DNA of 64,000 nt from positions 11,981,665 through 12,045,664 of the forward strand of contig NW_020954615.1 in NCBI RefSeq assembly GCF_900497805.2, in the 5' to 3' direction. Numbering within the stretch: the stretch's first letter is position 1; each line of letters begins with the position of its first letter. This DNA comes from Vombatus ursinus (Eukaryota; Chordata; Mammalia; Diprotodontia; Vombatidae). The position numbers and the translations under genes are program-made. A model generated the notes under the pieces. The model made no database searches and had not been told where the DNA came from. It was given only the letters and a program-made list of their open reading frames with translations. This document shows, in pieces, positions 21,420 through 31,832 of this stretch.

Positions 21420-21600
21420 AAACTGAAGTTAGACTGAAGAGTATGCAGTCATTGAACCTGAGTTCAAATCATAGCTCCATTACCTAACATTCGTGTGACT
21501 TCAGGCACTGGACTTCTCTGGTACTCAGTGTCCATGTCTTTAAGCTGTGGACATTGCAACTGAACTAGATAATCTCTAATGTTCCTCCTATTCTAATTAG
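21420..21600 (+). mobile_element. MIR/THER CORE-SINE
   Basis: AACCTGAGTTCAAATCATAG, GTGTGACTTCAGGCACTGGA, GAACTAGATAATCTCTAATG. Diverged. Confidence 0.7.
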
Positions 21601-21854
21601 CATTTCTGTATATTACTAATGTAAAGAAGAGGAGTGGAAGGCCCACATTGTAGTGAGGCTCACCTGTGGTGAGGAGTTGTCCTCACGCGTGTGGCTCAAG
21701 AGAAACTGAAGAGCCATCTCTAGCCTTTTCTACCCCCACCCCCACCTTTCTCCATGGGAGACTTTCATTCCAGCAGTAGAGGGTTAGAAGTAAATCTATC
21801 TGTTCCCTTGAATATTGTTCAAATATTCCTGCATGCCCTGTGTATCCCCATGTG

Positions 21855-21962
21855 CTCAGGGTCACACAGCTAGTAAGTGTATGAGACCGCATTTGAACTT
21901 GGGAAGATGAGTTTTCCTGACTTCAGGCCAAGCACTCTATCCATTGGGCTACCTAGCTGCCC
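21855..21962 (-). mobile_element. MAR1/WSINE-type SINE, head only
   Basis: Antisense CTCAGGGTCACACAGCTAGT, AACTTGGGAAGATGAGTTTT, CTACCTAGCTGCCC. The tail is missing. Confidence 0.88.
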
Positions 21963-22934
21963 ATAGGTTCAAGGGATTATTATCCCCATCATATCCCAGG
22001 CGATATAATCAGGTCCCATCTAACTTTTGATCACATTGTCACTTCAGGCGAGGGAGGCTCCCAACCTCTACGTAGAAGGCTGGATCTCTTTCCTGCCTAA
22101 TACCAGTTCGATAATGAACTAACATAGCAAAGATTAATTTCTCCAAATTACAGGAAAAATAGAAATCAGAGAAGGTATTCATAGGAAAATATATATTAGA
22201 CAATACAGAATGAAGAAGGTTTCCCATTGGGAGCAAGACAGTTCAGTTCACCCAAAGAGAAGATCCTGGCTCTCACCTGAGAGGAATCTCCCCCAAGTTT
22301 CTAGAGTAGCAAACTGAACATAGAGACATTATGGAGACTGCCCACTTAACTCATGTCTTCTCAGAGTCAGCCCTCCAGTGGGGTTGGCCTCATCCATCTT
22401 TTCTCTTAAAACTGCAAACCAGGAGCATTGGAAATGACTGGACACTCAAAGAAGACTTAACACTGGAGGAGTCCCCAAATGAAACTGACCCTGAAGAACC
22501 CCACAGAGGAAGTGGCTAAGAACTGAATCTCTCATCTCTCATCATCTCTGCCCTACCGCTCCCACAGAGCAGAACATTTGTTCCCATCAATAATGACAGA
22601 GCCCCTAACAATGGCCTTTGGGACTGGGATTACACTAACAAAATCCAGCAGGGAAAGATAAAAAGAGAAATTCTATTTTTAAATGACAAAAAAAAATTTG
22701 AGATTCAACCTGCCACAATATATAAACTCTACAAACACAATTTACAAAGCACTTTCCACACAAATGAGGGTATATCTAAATAACTGGGGGCATTAACTAA
22801 TTGTGGGTAAGCCAAGTCAATATAATAAAAATATGCATCAGATGAGTCCTAGCACCAACCCCTAATGGCTGACACTTGTCCATTGCACCTATGTGGGCTT
22901 CAAAGTTCCCATTCCTCTCTACTTTGAAGGCTGG
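21963..22934. other. Unassigned, no gene found
   Basis: No repeat signature and only short open frames (65 codons or fewer) without recognisable motifs. TTTAAATGACAAAAAAAAAT near 22679 is the only simple-sequence feature. Confidence 0.4.
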
Positions 22935-23110
22935 CATGGCATACTGAACAGCATATTGGCCCAAGAGTACGTGGGTTTCAATCACTTAAGAGTTGTATGC
23001 TCCTCAGGAAGTTGCTTCTCTCTGAGCTTCATTTTCCTTATCTGTAGAATGAGGATAACAATAGCACCTATTTTGCAGGATCCTAGGATCCAGTAGAATA
23101 ATGGTATAAA
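22935..23110 (+). mobile_element. MIR/THER CORE-SINE
   Basis: GGCATGGCATACTGAACAGC, AGAGTACGTGGGTTTCAATC, TTTTCCTTATCTGTAGAATG, AGGATAACAATAGCACCTAT. Confidence 0.8.
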
Positions 23111-23349
23111 GCATAATTCTACATGCATGTGAAATATTATCTTTTTTCTCTTTCTTTAAGCAGAGTAATGAAACAATCATCTGAATCTCATAGCGAATCA
23201 ATTTTTAATAGCCTCAACATCTCAATGAATACCATTAAATGCCTAAAAAGCAATATAAATCACTTTATTGTCAATTTAAAAAACCTACCCCTCAAAGTTG
23301 ATTGGCCTTGGAGGAGAGTCTTTTGGGGGAATATTTAGAAAAAAAAAGA

Positions 23350-23525
23350 AATCACAATGTTAAAGCTGGAAGAATAATTAGAGATAATTTAGTCCAACTT
23401 TCTCATTTTAGATATATGAAAACTGAGGCCCAAAGATGGGGATAGGGCTTGATGAAAATCTCACATCAAGTTTATGAAAGACTCAGTGTTTGAATTCAGG
23501 TCTGTTACTTTTAGCTTCAGGTTTG
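23350..23525 (-). mobile_element. MIR/THER CORE-SINE
   Basis: Antisense: CAATGTTAAAGCTGGAAGAA, TTTAGTCCAACTTTCTCATT, ATGAAAACTGAGGCCCAAAG, TTTGAATTCAGGTCTGTTAC. Confidence 0.8.
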
Positions 23526-23999
23526 GTTGGTTTTTATTATATCTTACTACTTCTCACTCCACCAGATGGAAAACTTGAAGTAAACAATTTATTACTCAGA
23601 TGGAAATATCATACAAGCAATTGGGGAAACAGAAAATCACTATTGATCTAGCCACACAGATATTCATGGCTTATATTGTGTAAGTAAATTAAGCTTAATT
23701 ATTAATGTCAAATTCACTATTGTTGGCCATTTCAAGTTCTACCAAACTTTTTCAGCCAGCCAAATTCTACTTCAGTCTGGAAGCCTTCGAAGCTGCTTAC
23801 TTTGTAACTTGCACTTATGTAACATAATTTTTTTAAAAATTTTCTTTAACTGTTCCACATGTATTAATCTTGACTCTCCAATTATATCATAAACACATGC
23901 TGGACTGTGAACTTATTTTAGGCTTCTAATTACATTGCCATTGTGGAGGAGAAAGTGCTGAATACAGAGAAAACATTCAATAATAACTAGTTGAAAGGT

Positions 24000-24185
24000 T
24001 GGTTGGATGGATGGATGAGTTCATAGAATATATGATGGATAGACGGAAAGATGGATGAATAGATCTGTTGATGGATCAATGAAAGAATAGAAGGGTCAAT
24101 TAATGGAAAAAGGGAGGGAGAGGAAGATAGATGAGTGAATGGATCAATGATGTCTAATACATAGATGGATGAATGAATAAATCAA
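24000..24185. repeat. Degenerate (GGAT)n / (TGAA)n tetranucleotide tract
   Basis: GGTTGGATGGATGGATGAG, then interrupted GATGGAT, GATGAAT and AATGAAT units: an old decaying minisatellite-like tract. Confidence 0.8.
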
Positions 24186-24435
24186 TCATTAGGGGAAAAA
24201 AGAGTGGGTAGGATGGCTACAACATTCAGACCAATAGGATTCCCATCAAATTTTTGTGTCAAGGTGACTACTGGAAAGATACATTTTCCCAAAATGGATA
24301 AGGAAAGAGAGATCACTAATTAAAAGTAGCAAGAAGGTTACCTTTAGAACAAAGGAAAAAAGAAAGAAAAGAAAATTATCTCAAACTTTCAAGATGGTGA
24401 TAAAGTGAGTCATAATAAATCTCACCTCCATTTCA

Positions 24436-24990
24436 GCATTTCAAGTTAACAAATATTTTTGAGCAGATACTATATGCCAAGTACTGTAATAAAGTGCCTG
24501 TGATAAAAAGAAAAATAAAACAAATAAGCAAAAATAGTCTTTGCTTTTAAGGAGATCACAGTCTCATGATGGATATAACAAGGAAACAATTATGTACAAA
24601 CAAGACACATACAGGATAAATAAGTGAGAACCTCAAAGATCATGCACTAAGATTAAGGAGGCCAAGAAAAGGCTTCTTACAGAAAATGAAGCTTTAACTG
24701 AGATTTGAAATAAGCCAAAATGCAGGTATAAGGAGGGAGAAAATTCTAGACCTAGGGAAAAGCCAGTGGAAAGGCCCAGAGCTGAAAGACAGAAAATCTT
24801 GCAAGAGGAACAGCAAAGAGGCCAGGGTCACTAGATCACAGACGAGAGGAGTAAGATGTTGAAAGACTGGAAAGAAGGATGGGGCTAGGCTATGAAAGGT
24901 TTTATAAACCAAACAGAATTTTATATTGGATCCCAGGCATAATAAGCAACCAGTGGGTTTTGTTGAGTACAGGAAAAAATATGTTAAGTA
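24436..24990 (-). mobile_element. L2 LINE, antisense ORF2 C-terminus and 3' UTR
   Basis: From the 3' end: GAGCAGATACTATATGCCAA, AAGGAGATCACAGTCTCATG, AACAATTATGTACAAACAAG, AGAAAAGGCTTCTTACAGAA, AGAGGCCAGGGTCACTAGAT, GGCTATGAAAGGTTTTATAA and TTTATATTGGATCCCAGGC. Well ordered. Confidence 0.9.
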
Positions 24991-25164
24991 AAGAAAACAA
25001 GCAAAACATCCAGAAATCCTTTAAAAATCAACTCTAATATTTTAAATGAAAATGAAAAATCAAAAGTAGGTTGCTACATAATAAATACATACAATAGAAT
25101 AAAATAAAACAAAAAGATCATGCCAAAAATAATGATGAGGATGATAATAATCCATTTAGTACTT

Positions 25165-25405
25165 AGAAGTTTATAGTAGTGTTTGAACTAAGTCTTAAGA
25201 GAAGCCAGGAATTCTCAGACATGGAGATATGCAATAAGTGTATCCATACGTAGGGGACAGTCAATGTGCAGGCATGGAAATGAGACATAGAGTGTCCTGT
25301 GTGAGAAATACTAACAAAACTTGTTAGCATGACCTGTAAGAGTTTTGAGAAAGGATTAATATAAAATAAGTCTTGAAAGATAGGTTGGACCAGTTGGGAA
25401 GAGTT
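25165..25405 (-). mobile_element. L2 LINE, antisense fragment
   Basis: GTTTGAACTAAGTCTTAAGA, GAGACATAGAGTGTCCTGTG, AAGTCTTGAAAGATAGGTTG. The same part of L2 as at 24.7-24.9 kb but a separate copy. Confidence 0.7.
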
Positions 25406-25534
25406 GTAAGTACTAAACAACCATTCAGATACTTGAAGATAATAATAATAATGCTCCACCTTCACCTCCAAGTCTTCTCTTCTTCCTTTTATCTAGTGGG
25501 ACACATGCACATAGTAACCCTGATGAAATTCCTC

Positions 25535-25605
25535 TTATGGAAGAGGCTGGATTTGAATTCAAGTAGGCTGCAAAGGTCGTGTACCTTTTTACTATACTAG
25601 TATTA
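25535..25605 (-). mobile_element. MIR fragment
   Basis: GAGGCTGGATTTGAATTCAA and CGTGTACCTTTTTACTATAC resemble the antisense MIR head. Short. Confidence 0.5.
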
Positions 25606-25749
25606 AATGACAATAATAGTTTTGTCATCATACATAGAAAAACAGAAGAATCATAAAGTCTTTTTTGTGCAGATTTCAAATGTCTTTAGATTTTCTCTTT
25701 CACACTTTTCAGGGGGAAAGTTTTTATTTTTTATTAAAAACCATTTAAT

Positions 25750-26400
25750 TGAACAACCTTGTCCATTTAGCTCACCCAAAATGTAGCTGCTGATGATTTT
25801 TCTTCAGTATTCATCTGTGACGCATCTCTCTTCATGGTCCAACTGAGGTGATCTAGCATACATTTTTGCCATATTTCCAATGTGGGGATTTTTTATCCTC
25901 TTTTCATCTCAAAAAACCTCTAGATTTTCTGGGAAGAAATCCAAATCAAAGCAATGGATATTGAGTGGCATATTACATCCTATCCTTTTAGAGATTTTGA
26001 GAAGATCATTGATAATTTCTTAGTAATTTTCTACCTTGTAGTTTCTCAAAAAAAGTTTTAGGTCATTTTAAAAAATGATTGACATATAACTCCTTCAAAT
26101 TCATTCAACTGTTGTTAAAAATGTGCATTTTTCATCACTTCCCTTATTTGATGACCCATCAATATCACCTCTTTGATTTTAGCTTCATGGAAATTTATTT
26201 TTCAGATAAAGAAAACCTACACCATGTTCTTTCATGACTTTGAGAAAATGTTTCATTTAATCAAGTATAATGTGTAATGGAGATAAGAAAACTTTTCCAG
26301 AACTAGCCAGTGGTTAGCAAAAATAGGTTTTTTTTTTCCTTTCCTGGAATTTGTTCTTTCCTTTGAGGTCAATATAATTTTATTATTGTTTTAATGTGGT
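25750..26400 (-). mobile_element. Degraded animal transposon ORF relic, superfamily not assigned
   Basis: Read on the minus strand, three patches lie in collinear order. 26280-26221 gives PLHI followed by MKHFLKVMKEHG. 26180-26118 gives KIKEVILMGHQIREVMKN. 25980-25921 gives GCNMPLNIHCF then DLDFFPENL. I recall these as parts of a widespread uncharacterised animal transposon protein with the motifs PPLHIKLG, GPQIR and GCNMSLKIHFL...FFPENLG. The patches lie in different frames with stops between, so the copy is dead. No terminal repeats are visible. Superfamily unknown to me. Confidence 0.55.
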
Positions 26401-26489
26401 TCCCCCCATATCTACATTTTTATTCACAAAAAAACAGCTAAATCTACCATAATTAAGCTTTCTAAGCTATTACATTAGATTGGAGTGTT

Positions 26490-26675
26490 ATAATGGGAAG
26501 ATTGGCTGGCTTAAAATTAAGAGGTTTTGCTTCAAATCCCACTTTTGACCCTAAGATTTTATGGGACCATGGCATGCAAACCCCTTTGGTCCTTGATTTC
26601 TTTATCTGTAAAATAAGGGAATTGGACCAGATGGTTTTTGAAGTCCTTTCCTGCTCTACAGCTATGATTGCATGA
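26490..26675 (+). mobile_element. MIR/THER CORE-SINE
   Basis: TTGCTTCAAATCCCACTTTT, TTTCTTTATCTGTAAAATAA, GGGAATTGGACCAGATGGTT, TTTGAAGTCCTTTCCTGCTC, TACAGCTATGATTGCATGAG. THER-type tail. Confidence 0.82.
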
Positions 26676-26703
26676 GTACATTTTTTACCATGAGATCAGT
26701 ATT

Positions 26704-26800
26704 GTGTATATGCATATATACACATGTACATATATATATATATATGGGTATACATATATATGTGTGTGTGTGTGTGTATGTGTGTGTGTGTGTGTGTGTA
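26704..26800. repeat. (AT)n/(TG)n compound microsatellite
   Basis: ATATATATATATAT followed by two (TG)n blocks up to 26799. Confidence 0.95.
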
Positions 26801-27300
26801 CCTACTCAAATATTGACAAACTCATGAGACTTAGTGAGAATTTAAGTAGTGCACACCAACGGGATTTTATAATATAAAACTTTATTATATAAAATAAGGT
26901 TTTATATTATTTTTAACCAAATGACCCTAATGATGTCCAGATCCCAACAACAGAGCAACCAGCTGCATATTGAATGTTGCCCTTCATGACTGAAGACAAA
27001 TGAAGACATTACGCCCCATAATGTTTTGCCATGCAGTACACAGGTTGGGATTTAGAGCATGCAAGAACAAACCAATTTAGTAACATCTCACTATCTCTTT
27101 CCCTCTTCCTGGCCATTCCTTATTACCTCTTCATATCTCACAATTTATATAAGAAATAGAGAATTCTATCTGCATTGAATTCCACATTAATGCAGTGTGT
27201 CATAAAAATCTTAGTACAATTTTAAGTTGTAATAGTTATTATGTTAGCTTAAATAACAATATAGCTTAAAGCAACACTAAGAATTTTGGGACTCTATGTG
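26801..27300. other. Unassigned, no gene found
   Basis: Mostly AT-rich sequence without recognisable repeats. CAACAACAGAGCAACCAGCT and TGACTGAAGACAAATGAAGA suggest nothing specific. Confidence 0.4.
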
Positions 27301-27307
27301 TGTATAC

Positions 27308-27338
27308 ACACATATACATATATATGTAATATACATGA

Positions 27339-27372
<34 letters not shown>
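27308..27372. repeat. (TA)n microsatellite
   Basis: Interrupted ACATATAC units leading to an uninterrupted (AT)n of about 30 bp at 27340-27371, followed by ACACACACA. Confidence 0.95.
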
Positions 27373-27373
<1 letters not shown>

Positions 27374-27799
27374 GTATACATACACACACACATTCATAAA
27401 AATAAAACACAAAGAAATTTCCAAAATATGTGTTGAGAAGTGACATTGATTATAAAAGTCAAGGTTAAGGTTAAAAAGACATGCAGGGACAAATAACTAC
27501 ATATTTAATATTTAAATGGAATTGCTATTTAAGTAGCCTTTTACCACCGAATTCAACTCAAACACTCAGTGCCCAGCATGTGTTGGGAACTTCACTGGTT
27601 TCAGAGACATTGAGGGAAGAACAGAGATCAAACAATCTGAGCCCTCCAGGAGTTTCCAGGACAGCAGATGGAGGGAGTGACAACTAGAGAAACTTGCACA
27701 GCTGTAACTAAAGGCCAAGACAGAAAATGGTTAGGGATTTGGGTTTCATATAGAATACAATCTGTCCTTCACATGCTGAAAGAGAAGAAGATGGAGACC

Positions 27800-27990
27800 A
27801 AAAAGGAAGGGAAGTAATTTGTCCAAGGTAATGTTGGTGGTAAAGAGAAGAATTCATATTCAAACACAGTTCCTCTGACTGAGTATTATGTAAGTTCCTT
27901 GAGGCCAAAAACGGTTTCCTTTTTCATTTGAATGCCAGTACCTAAAAACATTTGGTATCTAGTAGGCACTTTATAAATACTCAGTGCATT
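27800..27990. mobile_element. MIR (antisense) abutting L2 3' end (sense)
   Basis: 27800-27884: TTTGTCCAAGGTAATGTTGG and TTCATATTCAAACACAGTTC are antisense MIR. 27885-27990: GTAAGTTCCTTGAGGCCAAA and TATCTAGTAGGCACTTTATA are the sense L2 3' end. Confidence 0.65.
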
Positions 27991-28049
27991 AAAGTGAAGG
28001 CTATCCAAATAGGATAACTAAAATTGTTCAAAATGTTTGGAACAGATTC

Positions 28050-28180
28050 TAATAATCAATCAATCAACAAATATGTAGTAAGAACTGGCTATATAACGAG
28101 CTTAATGCTAAGTGTGAAGAATACAAAGAAAAAGTAAAAATAGCCCTACTTTCAAAGAGCTTACACTCTAATGTGGGAGT
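28050..28180 (-). mobile_element. L2 LINE 3' end, antisense
   Basis: AATCAATCAATCAACAAATA, ATACAAAGAAAAAGTAAAAA, AAAGAGCTTACACTCTAATG. Confidence 0.85.
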
Positions 28181-28273
28181 CTACAGATACATAGATAGGA
28201 TAGATAGATAGATAAAGAGCTGATACTCTAATGGGGGAGTCTACAGATACATAGATAGGATAGATAGATAGAT
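28154..28273. repeat. 60-bp tandem duplication of L2 end plus (GATA)n
   Basis: 28154-28213 and 28214-28273 are near-identical (AAAGAGCTTACACTCTAATG against AAAGAGCTGATACTCTAATG; then GGGAGTCTACAGATACATAG in both), each ending in GATA units. A degenerate GATA/GATGAATA tract continues to about 28400. Confidence 0.9.
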
Positions 28274-28904
28274 AGATAATAGTTATATAGATGAGATAGA
28301 TGAATAGATGATAATTGATAGAAAAGAAATAATAAATGAAATAGATGAATAGATGATGAATGTTTAACAGATATATAGAAGAGATAGATGAATATAGAGA
28401 GAGTGAGAGAAACTGCAGAGAGCTATGTACCATCACAGTTCACCATATCTTTCTCCTTATGATTAACTTATGTACTTATACTCCTATCTATTCCCTGACT
28501 ATGTAGATATACATATATGGAATACATGTATATGTACATGTTGTGCATATACATGTATACACACAACATTTTCCTGTACATGCAGATAAAATAAATCATG
28601 GAATCTGAGAATATTAATGATTGCAAGTTGCAGGTCTCTCTGCTCTCAGAAGTGTTTCATAAGTATATGTAACTGAACAGACACTGAAGATATCCAGTCA
28701 ACTTGGGTTTGGCATGAATAGAAGGAAAAGGCTGATTTTATTTCACTTGAGAAAGTATTCAATACTTTTAATGGTTCTGAGCTTCTTCCTGAAACAAAAG
28801 GTCATTACTGTAATGTCAATATCCTTACATAGGCTCACCAATCACGAAAGACCACATTTTTTTGAAGAATTAAAGCCACAGATCACTAAAGGATCATAGA
28901 TACC

Positions 28905-29185
28905 ATGGTAGGTATAAACTGGCTATCCCATATTGCCGACAAAGAACTAGACACACCAGGAATTGCGCACAAGATGTCTTCCAAGAGATGCATGGCCAGA
29001 AAAAAGATGGGTAGGTCATATAGTGAGAGCAAGGGAGAACTGAGCCTGTGTTCCCCATTGCAGTCCCCACAATGCCAAAAGGAAGATTTCCAAGCATTTT
29101 GGTGGACCTATTTTGAAGGATTTACAGTAAGGCACAAAATTTTAAGGCATTGGCAGGTATGGATGGGATGCTGGAGGGAATAGCT
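28905..29185 (+). mobile_element. RTE LINE, ORF2 C-terminal fragment
   Basis: The plus strand encodes a decayed LINE C-terminus. RKKMGRSYSES and then LILRHWQVWMGCWRE-like text correspond to the 'W.GH..R...RWT' and 'W...A.DR..W' blocks of RTE/BovB ORF2 ends. Compare the clearer copy at 43985-44540. Identity is from pattern memory. Confidence 0.45.
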
Positions 29186-29879
29186 TCATTTAAAAGAGCA
29201 CAGATTGATCAAAATATCCAAGCATGAATGCAAAAATTCAAGTCAAGTTCACCAAAAGTTGCTTCGATGACTAGACAACTCATTCAGTAGCTATTACTCT
29301 CCAAATCTACCTACTGCTCAAGGACAAATTCCTCAAGCCTCCAAAGGCAAAGTCCGATGCTAGAAATCCTCCATCAAATTGAATCTCACCTCTCCCTTGC
29401 AGTAGATTCTTTGCCTTTGGCCACAGAAACTCAGCAATTCTCCCTTCCTGGAGCAGTTCAAATGCAGATCAAACCCTGTTTCTAATTAAATGTCATGTTC
29501 CTATATTCAGCAATTCATACACAAGCTGTTTCTCCCTCCTTGGAGCAGGAGGAAATTGTTCCAGGTGAAAAATCAATTATACCATGCAACCAGGCCAAAA
29601 GAAAGGTGAGGAAACATCTGTGTTCACCCAGTCAGTGCCTGCTTTGTTTAATTCACATTTAAAGTTTCTCTTTCTAGGAAAAATCATGCAGACAGCTATT
29701 TCCCATGAGTAGTACATTTAAAATACATGGAGGGGGAAAAATCTCTTCATGATGGACCTCTGGAAATTTGATTTATTTTTCTTATGCAAGTTGGAATCCA
29801 TCAGTCTCACCTCCAAGGATTCATTTCCACAGACCTTTCTTCAATATTTGATATGTTTAAGAAGCTATGTGGTGAACAG
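29186..29879. other. Unassigned, no gene found
   Basis: No clear repeat. The start may be the 3' UTR of the RTE fragment just upstream. Confidence 0.35.
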
Positions 29880-30140
29880 AGGATAAAAGATCAAAACCTC
29901 TCTTCCCTTCAAGAAGCTTCCATTCTACTCGTATATATCTGCAGATAACAAAATACAAAATAATTTAAAGAGGGAGACAATAGTAGTGACAGGTGAGTCA
30001 TAAAATACTTCATTCAAGAGGAGGTACTTGAATTGAGCCTTGATGGAAGATGGATTCTGAAAGACGGATATAAGTAGGGATTACATCTTAGGCATGAAGA
30101 ATGGCCTGTGCATAAAAGCTCCATGAGTCCAGGATTGAAA
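29880..30140 (-). mobile_element. L2 LINE, antisense fragment
   Basis: TTCAAGAAGCTTCCATTCTA, AAAGAGGGAGACAATAGTAG, CTTGAATTGAGCCTTGATGG, GAATGGCCTGTGCATAAAAG. Confidence 0.8.
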
Positions 30141-30144
30141 AGAA

Positions 30145-30505
30145 CTGAAGTCTAGTCTTTCCTCTTCTACTAGCTAGCCATGTGACCTAGAACACATCAT
30201 ATTACTGTAGAATTTGAGAGTTGGAAGATTATCCAAAGATCATATATTCTGATACCCTCCTTTTGCAGATTGGGGGTGGGGGAGTAAGACCTTAAGAGGT
30301 TAAGCCACTTGTCCAAGGTTACACCACTGATTGGTGGCAGAATTGGCAATATGGCCCAGGTCTTCTATCAGCCTGGGATTTTTTCCACTAAACCATAATC
30401 TCTCTGGGCCTTGTTTCCTTCAGCTGTCAAATAAGAGAGTTGAATCAGCTGGTCTCTAATATAACTTAAAATTCCAAAATTCTATGATTCTATGGATTCT
30501 GGCAT
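30145..30505 (+). mobile_element. MIR CORE-SINE split by an antisense MIR
   Basis: Left 30145-30207: CTAGCCATGTGACCTAGAAC. Right 30401-30505: TCTCTGGGCCTTGTTTCCTT, CAGCTGTCAAATAAGAGAGT, CTATGATTCTATGG. The two parts are consecutive in the MIR consensus. Confidence 0.7.
30208..30400 (-). mobile_element. MIR CORE-SINE inside a sense MIR
   Basis: AATTTGAGAGTTGGAAGATT, TTAAGCCACTTGTCCAAGGT, GCAATATGGCCCAGGTCTTC: antisense MIR from tail to head. Confidence 0.75.
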
Positions 30506-30934
30506 TGACTATGTTATTGTCATTGGTAATATTAGTATTTTTAATTAGAGTCTAGACATCATATGCCTTCAGGGAAAAAAGAAAAATTTCAGACAGAGGC
30601 TTCAGACATGCAGCACACAGCTGATTCCAAAGGAATTGATCTCATACTAAATACTTGCTTCCACAGCCTCAAATGGGTTAGATGTAATTTACATTTCTGC
30701 CTGTCTCCGTCAGCTAATGAAGAATGATATTGACTGGTTTTAGATCAACAATGATCTTCCATTGCTGAAGTAGTTTTCAAGCATGCCATGATTAGGCATG
30801 ACTCCCATTTCACTGACTATTTACTATCTTCCCCTGGAATCAGTGCTCGTGTATTCCCCTTCCTCATTGCAGTATACTATGATTTGAATGGCTTAAGTTC
30901 TGCCTACCACACATAGTTGCATCGAGGTAGTGCT
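30506..30934. other. Unassigned, no gene found
   Basis: No repeat or coding signal recognised. Confidence 0.4.
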
Positions 30935-31470
30935 GTGAATAACAACAGCAACAACATTTATGTAGCACCTTACTTATGTTCCAGAAAAGCACATAAAGGC
31001 AGCTAGGTGGTGCAGTGGATAGAAAGCAAGCTGAGTCAGGAAGACCCGAATTCAAATTTGACCTTAGACATCTACTAGTTGTGTGAGACTGGGCAAGTCA
31101 CTTAACGCTGTTTGCTTCAATTTCCTCATCTATAAAATGAACTGGAGAAGGAAATGGCAAACCACACCAGTGTCTTCACCAAAAACACAACAACCCTCAA
31201 ATGGGGTCATGAAGAGTCAAGCATGACTGAACAATCGGACGACACTGTGTGCCAGACATTGTGCTGAGTGCTTTACACATGTTATCTCCTTTCCTCCCCA
31301 CAACAACCCTAAGTGGTAGGTGCTATTATTATCCCAACTTTACAGATGAGGAAACTAAGGCAAATAGAGGTGAAGTAACTTGCTGAAGGTCACACAGCTA
31401 GGTTGAGGGGGGATTTGAACTCAGGTCTTCTTGATCCCAAGTTTTATTCATCCTACACTATGACATGCTT
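30935..31470 (-). mobile_element. MIR/THER CORE-SINE, split by a MAR1 SINE
   Basis: Left 30935-30994 (AACAACAACATTTATGTAGC). Right 31238-31470: GTGCCAGACATTGTGCTGAG, AGGTGCTATTATTATCCCAA, TTTACAGATGAGGAAACTAA, AGGTCACACAGCTAGGTTGA, GAACTCAGGTCTTCTTGATC. A well-preserved antisense copy. Confidence 0.88.
30995..31237 (+). mobile_element. MAR1-type SINE inside MIR
   Basis: Head AAGGCAGCTAGGTGGTGCAG, core GACTGGGCAAGTCACTTAAC, tail CAAATGGGGTCATGAAGAGT and GCATGACTGAACAATCGGAC. Confidence 0.95.
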
Positions 31471-31832
31471 CCTCTATTGATTCTTTAAATTTTATGGCTA
31501 CAAACACTTTCCTAAGTTAAGTGATTGCTAGCCTATCACAGAATTGTAGAGCTAGGAAAGATTTCAGAAATTGTCTAACATTCAGTTCTGGCCATACATG
31601 ATCAGGAATTTCCTCTTTACCTTTTCTCTGACTACCGCTCATCAGATTCCATTTGAAGACATCCAGTAATACACAGCTCAGTACTTCAGAAGCAGCCGAT
31701 TCCACTTTGGGATAGCTCTGATTTTTAGAAAAATTTACATCCAACTGAACTTACATTAACTTCTATGCTTCTTACATCCATTAGTTTTGGTTTTGTCCTT
31801 GGCCCAAGAAGAATAAAGGTAAACCTTCCAAA

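Noticed and set aside
28154-28273. CRISPR-like direct repeat
   Set aside because: Two adjacent units without spacers, GATA-based, in vertebrate DNA.
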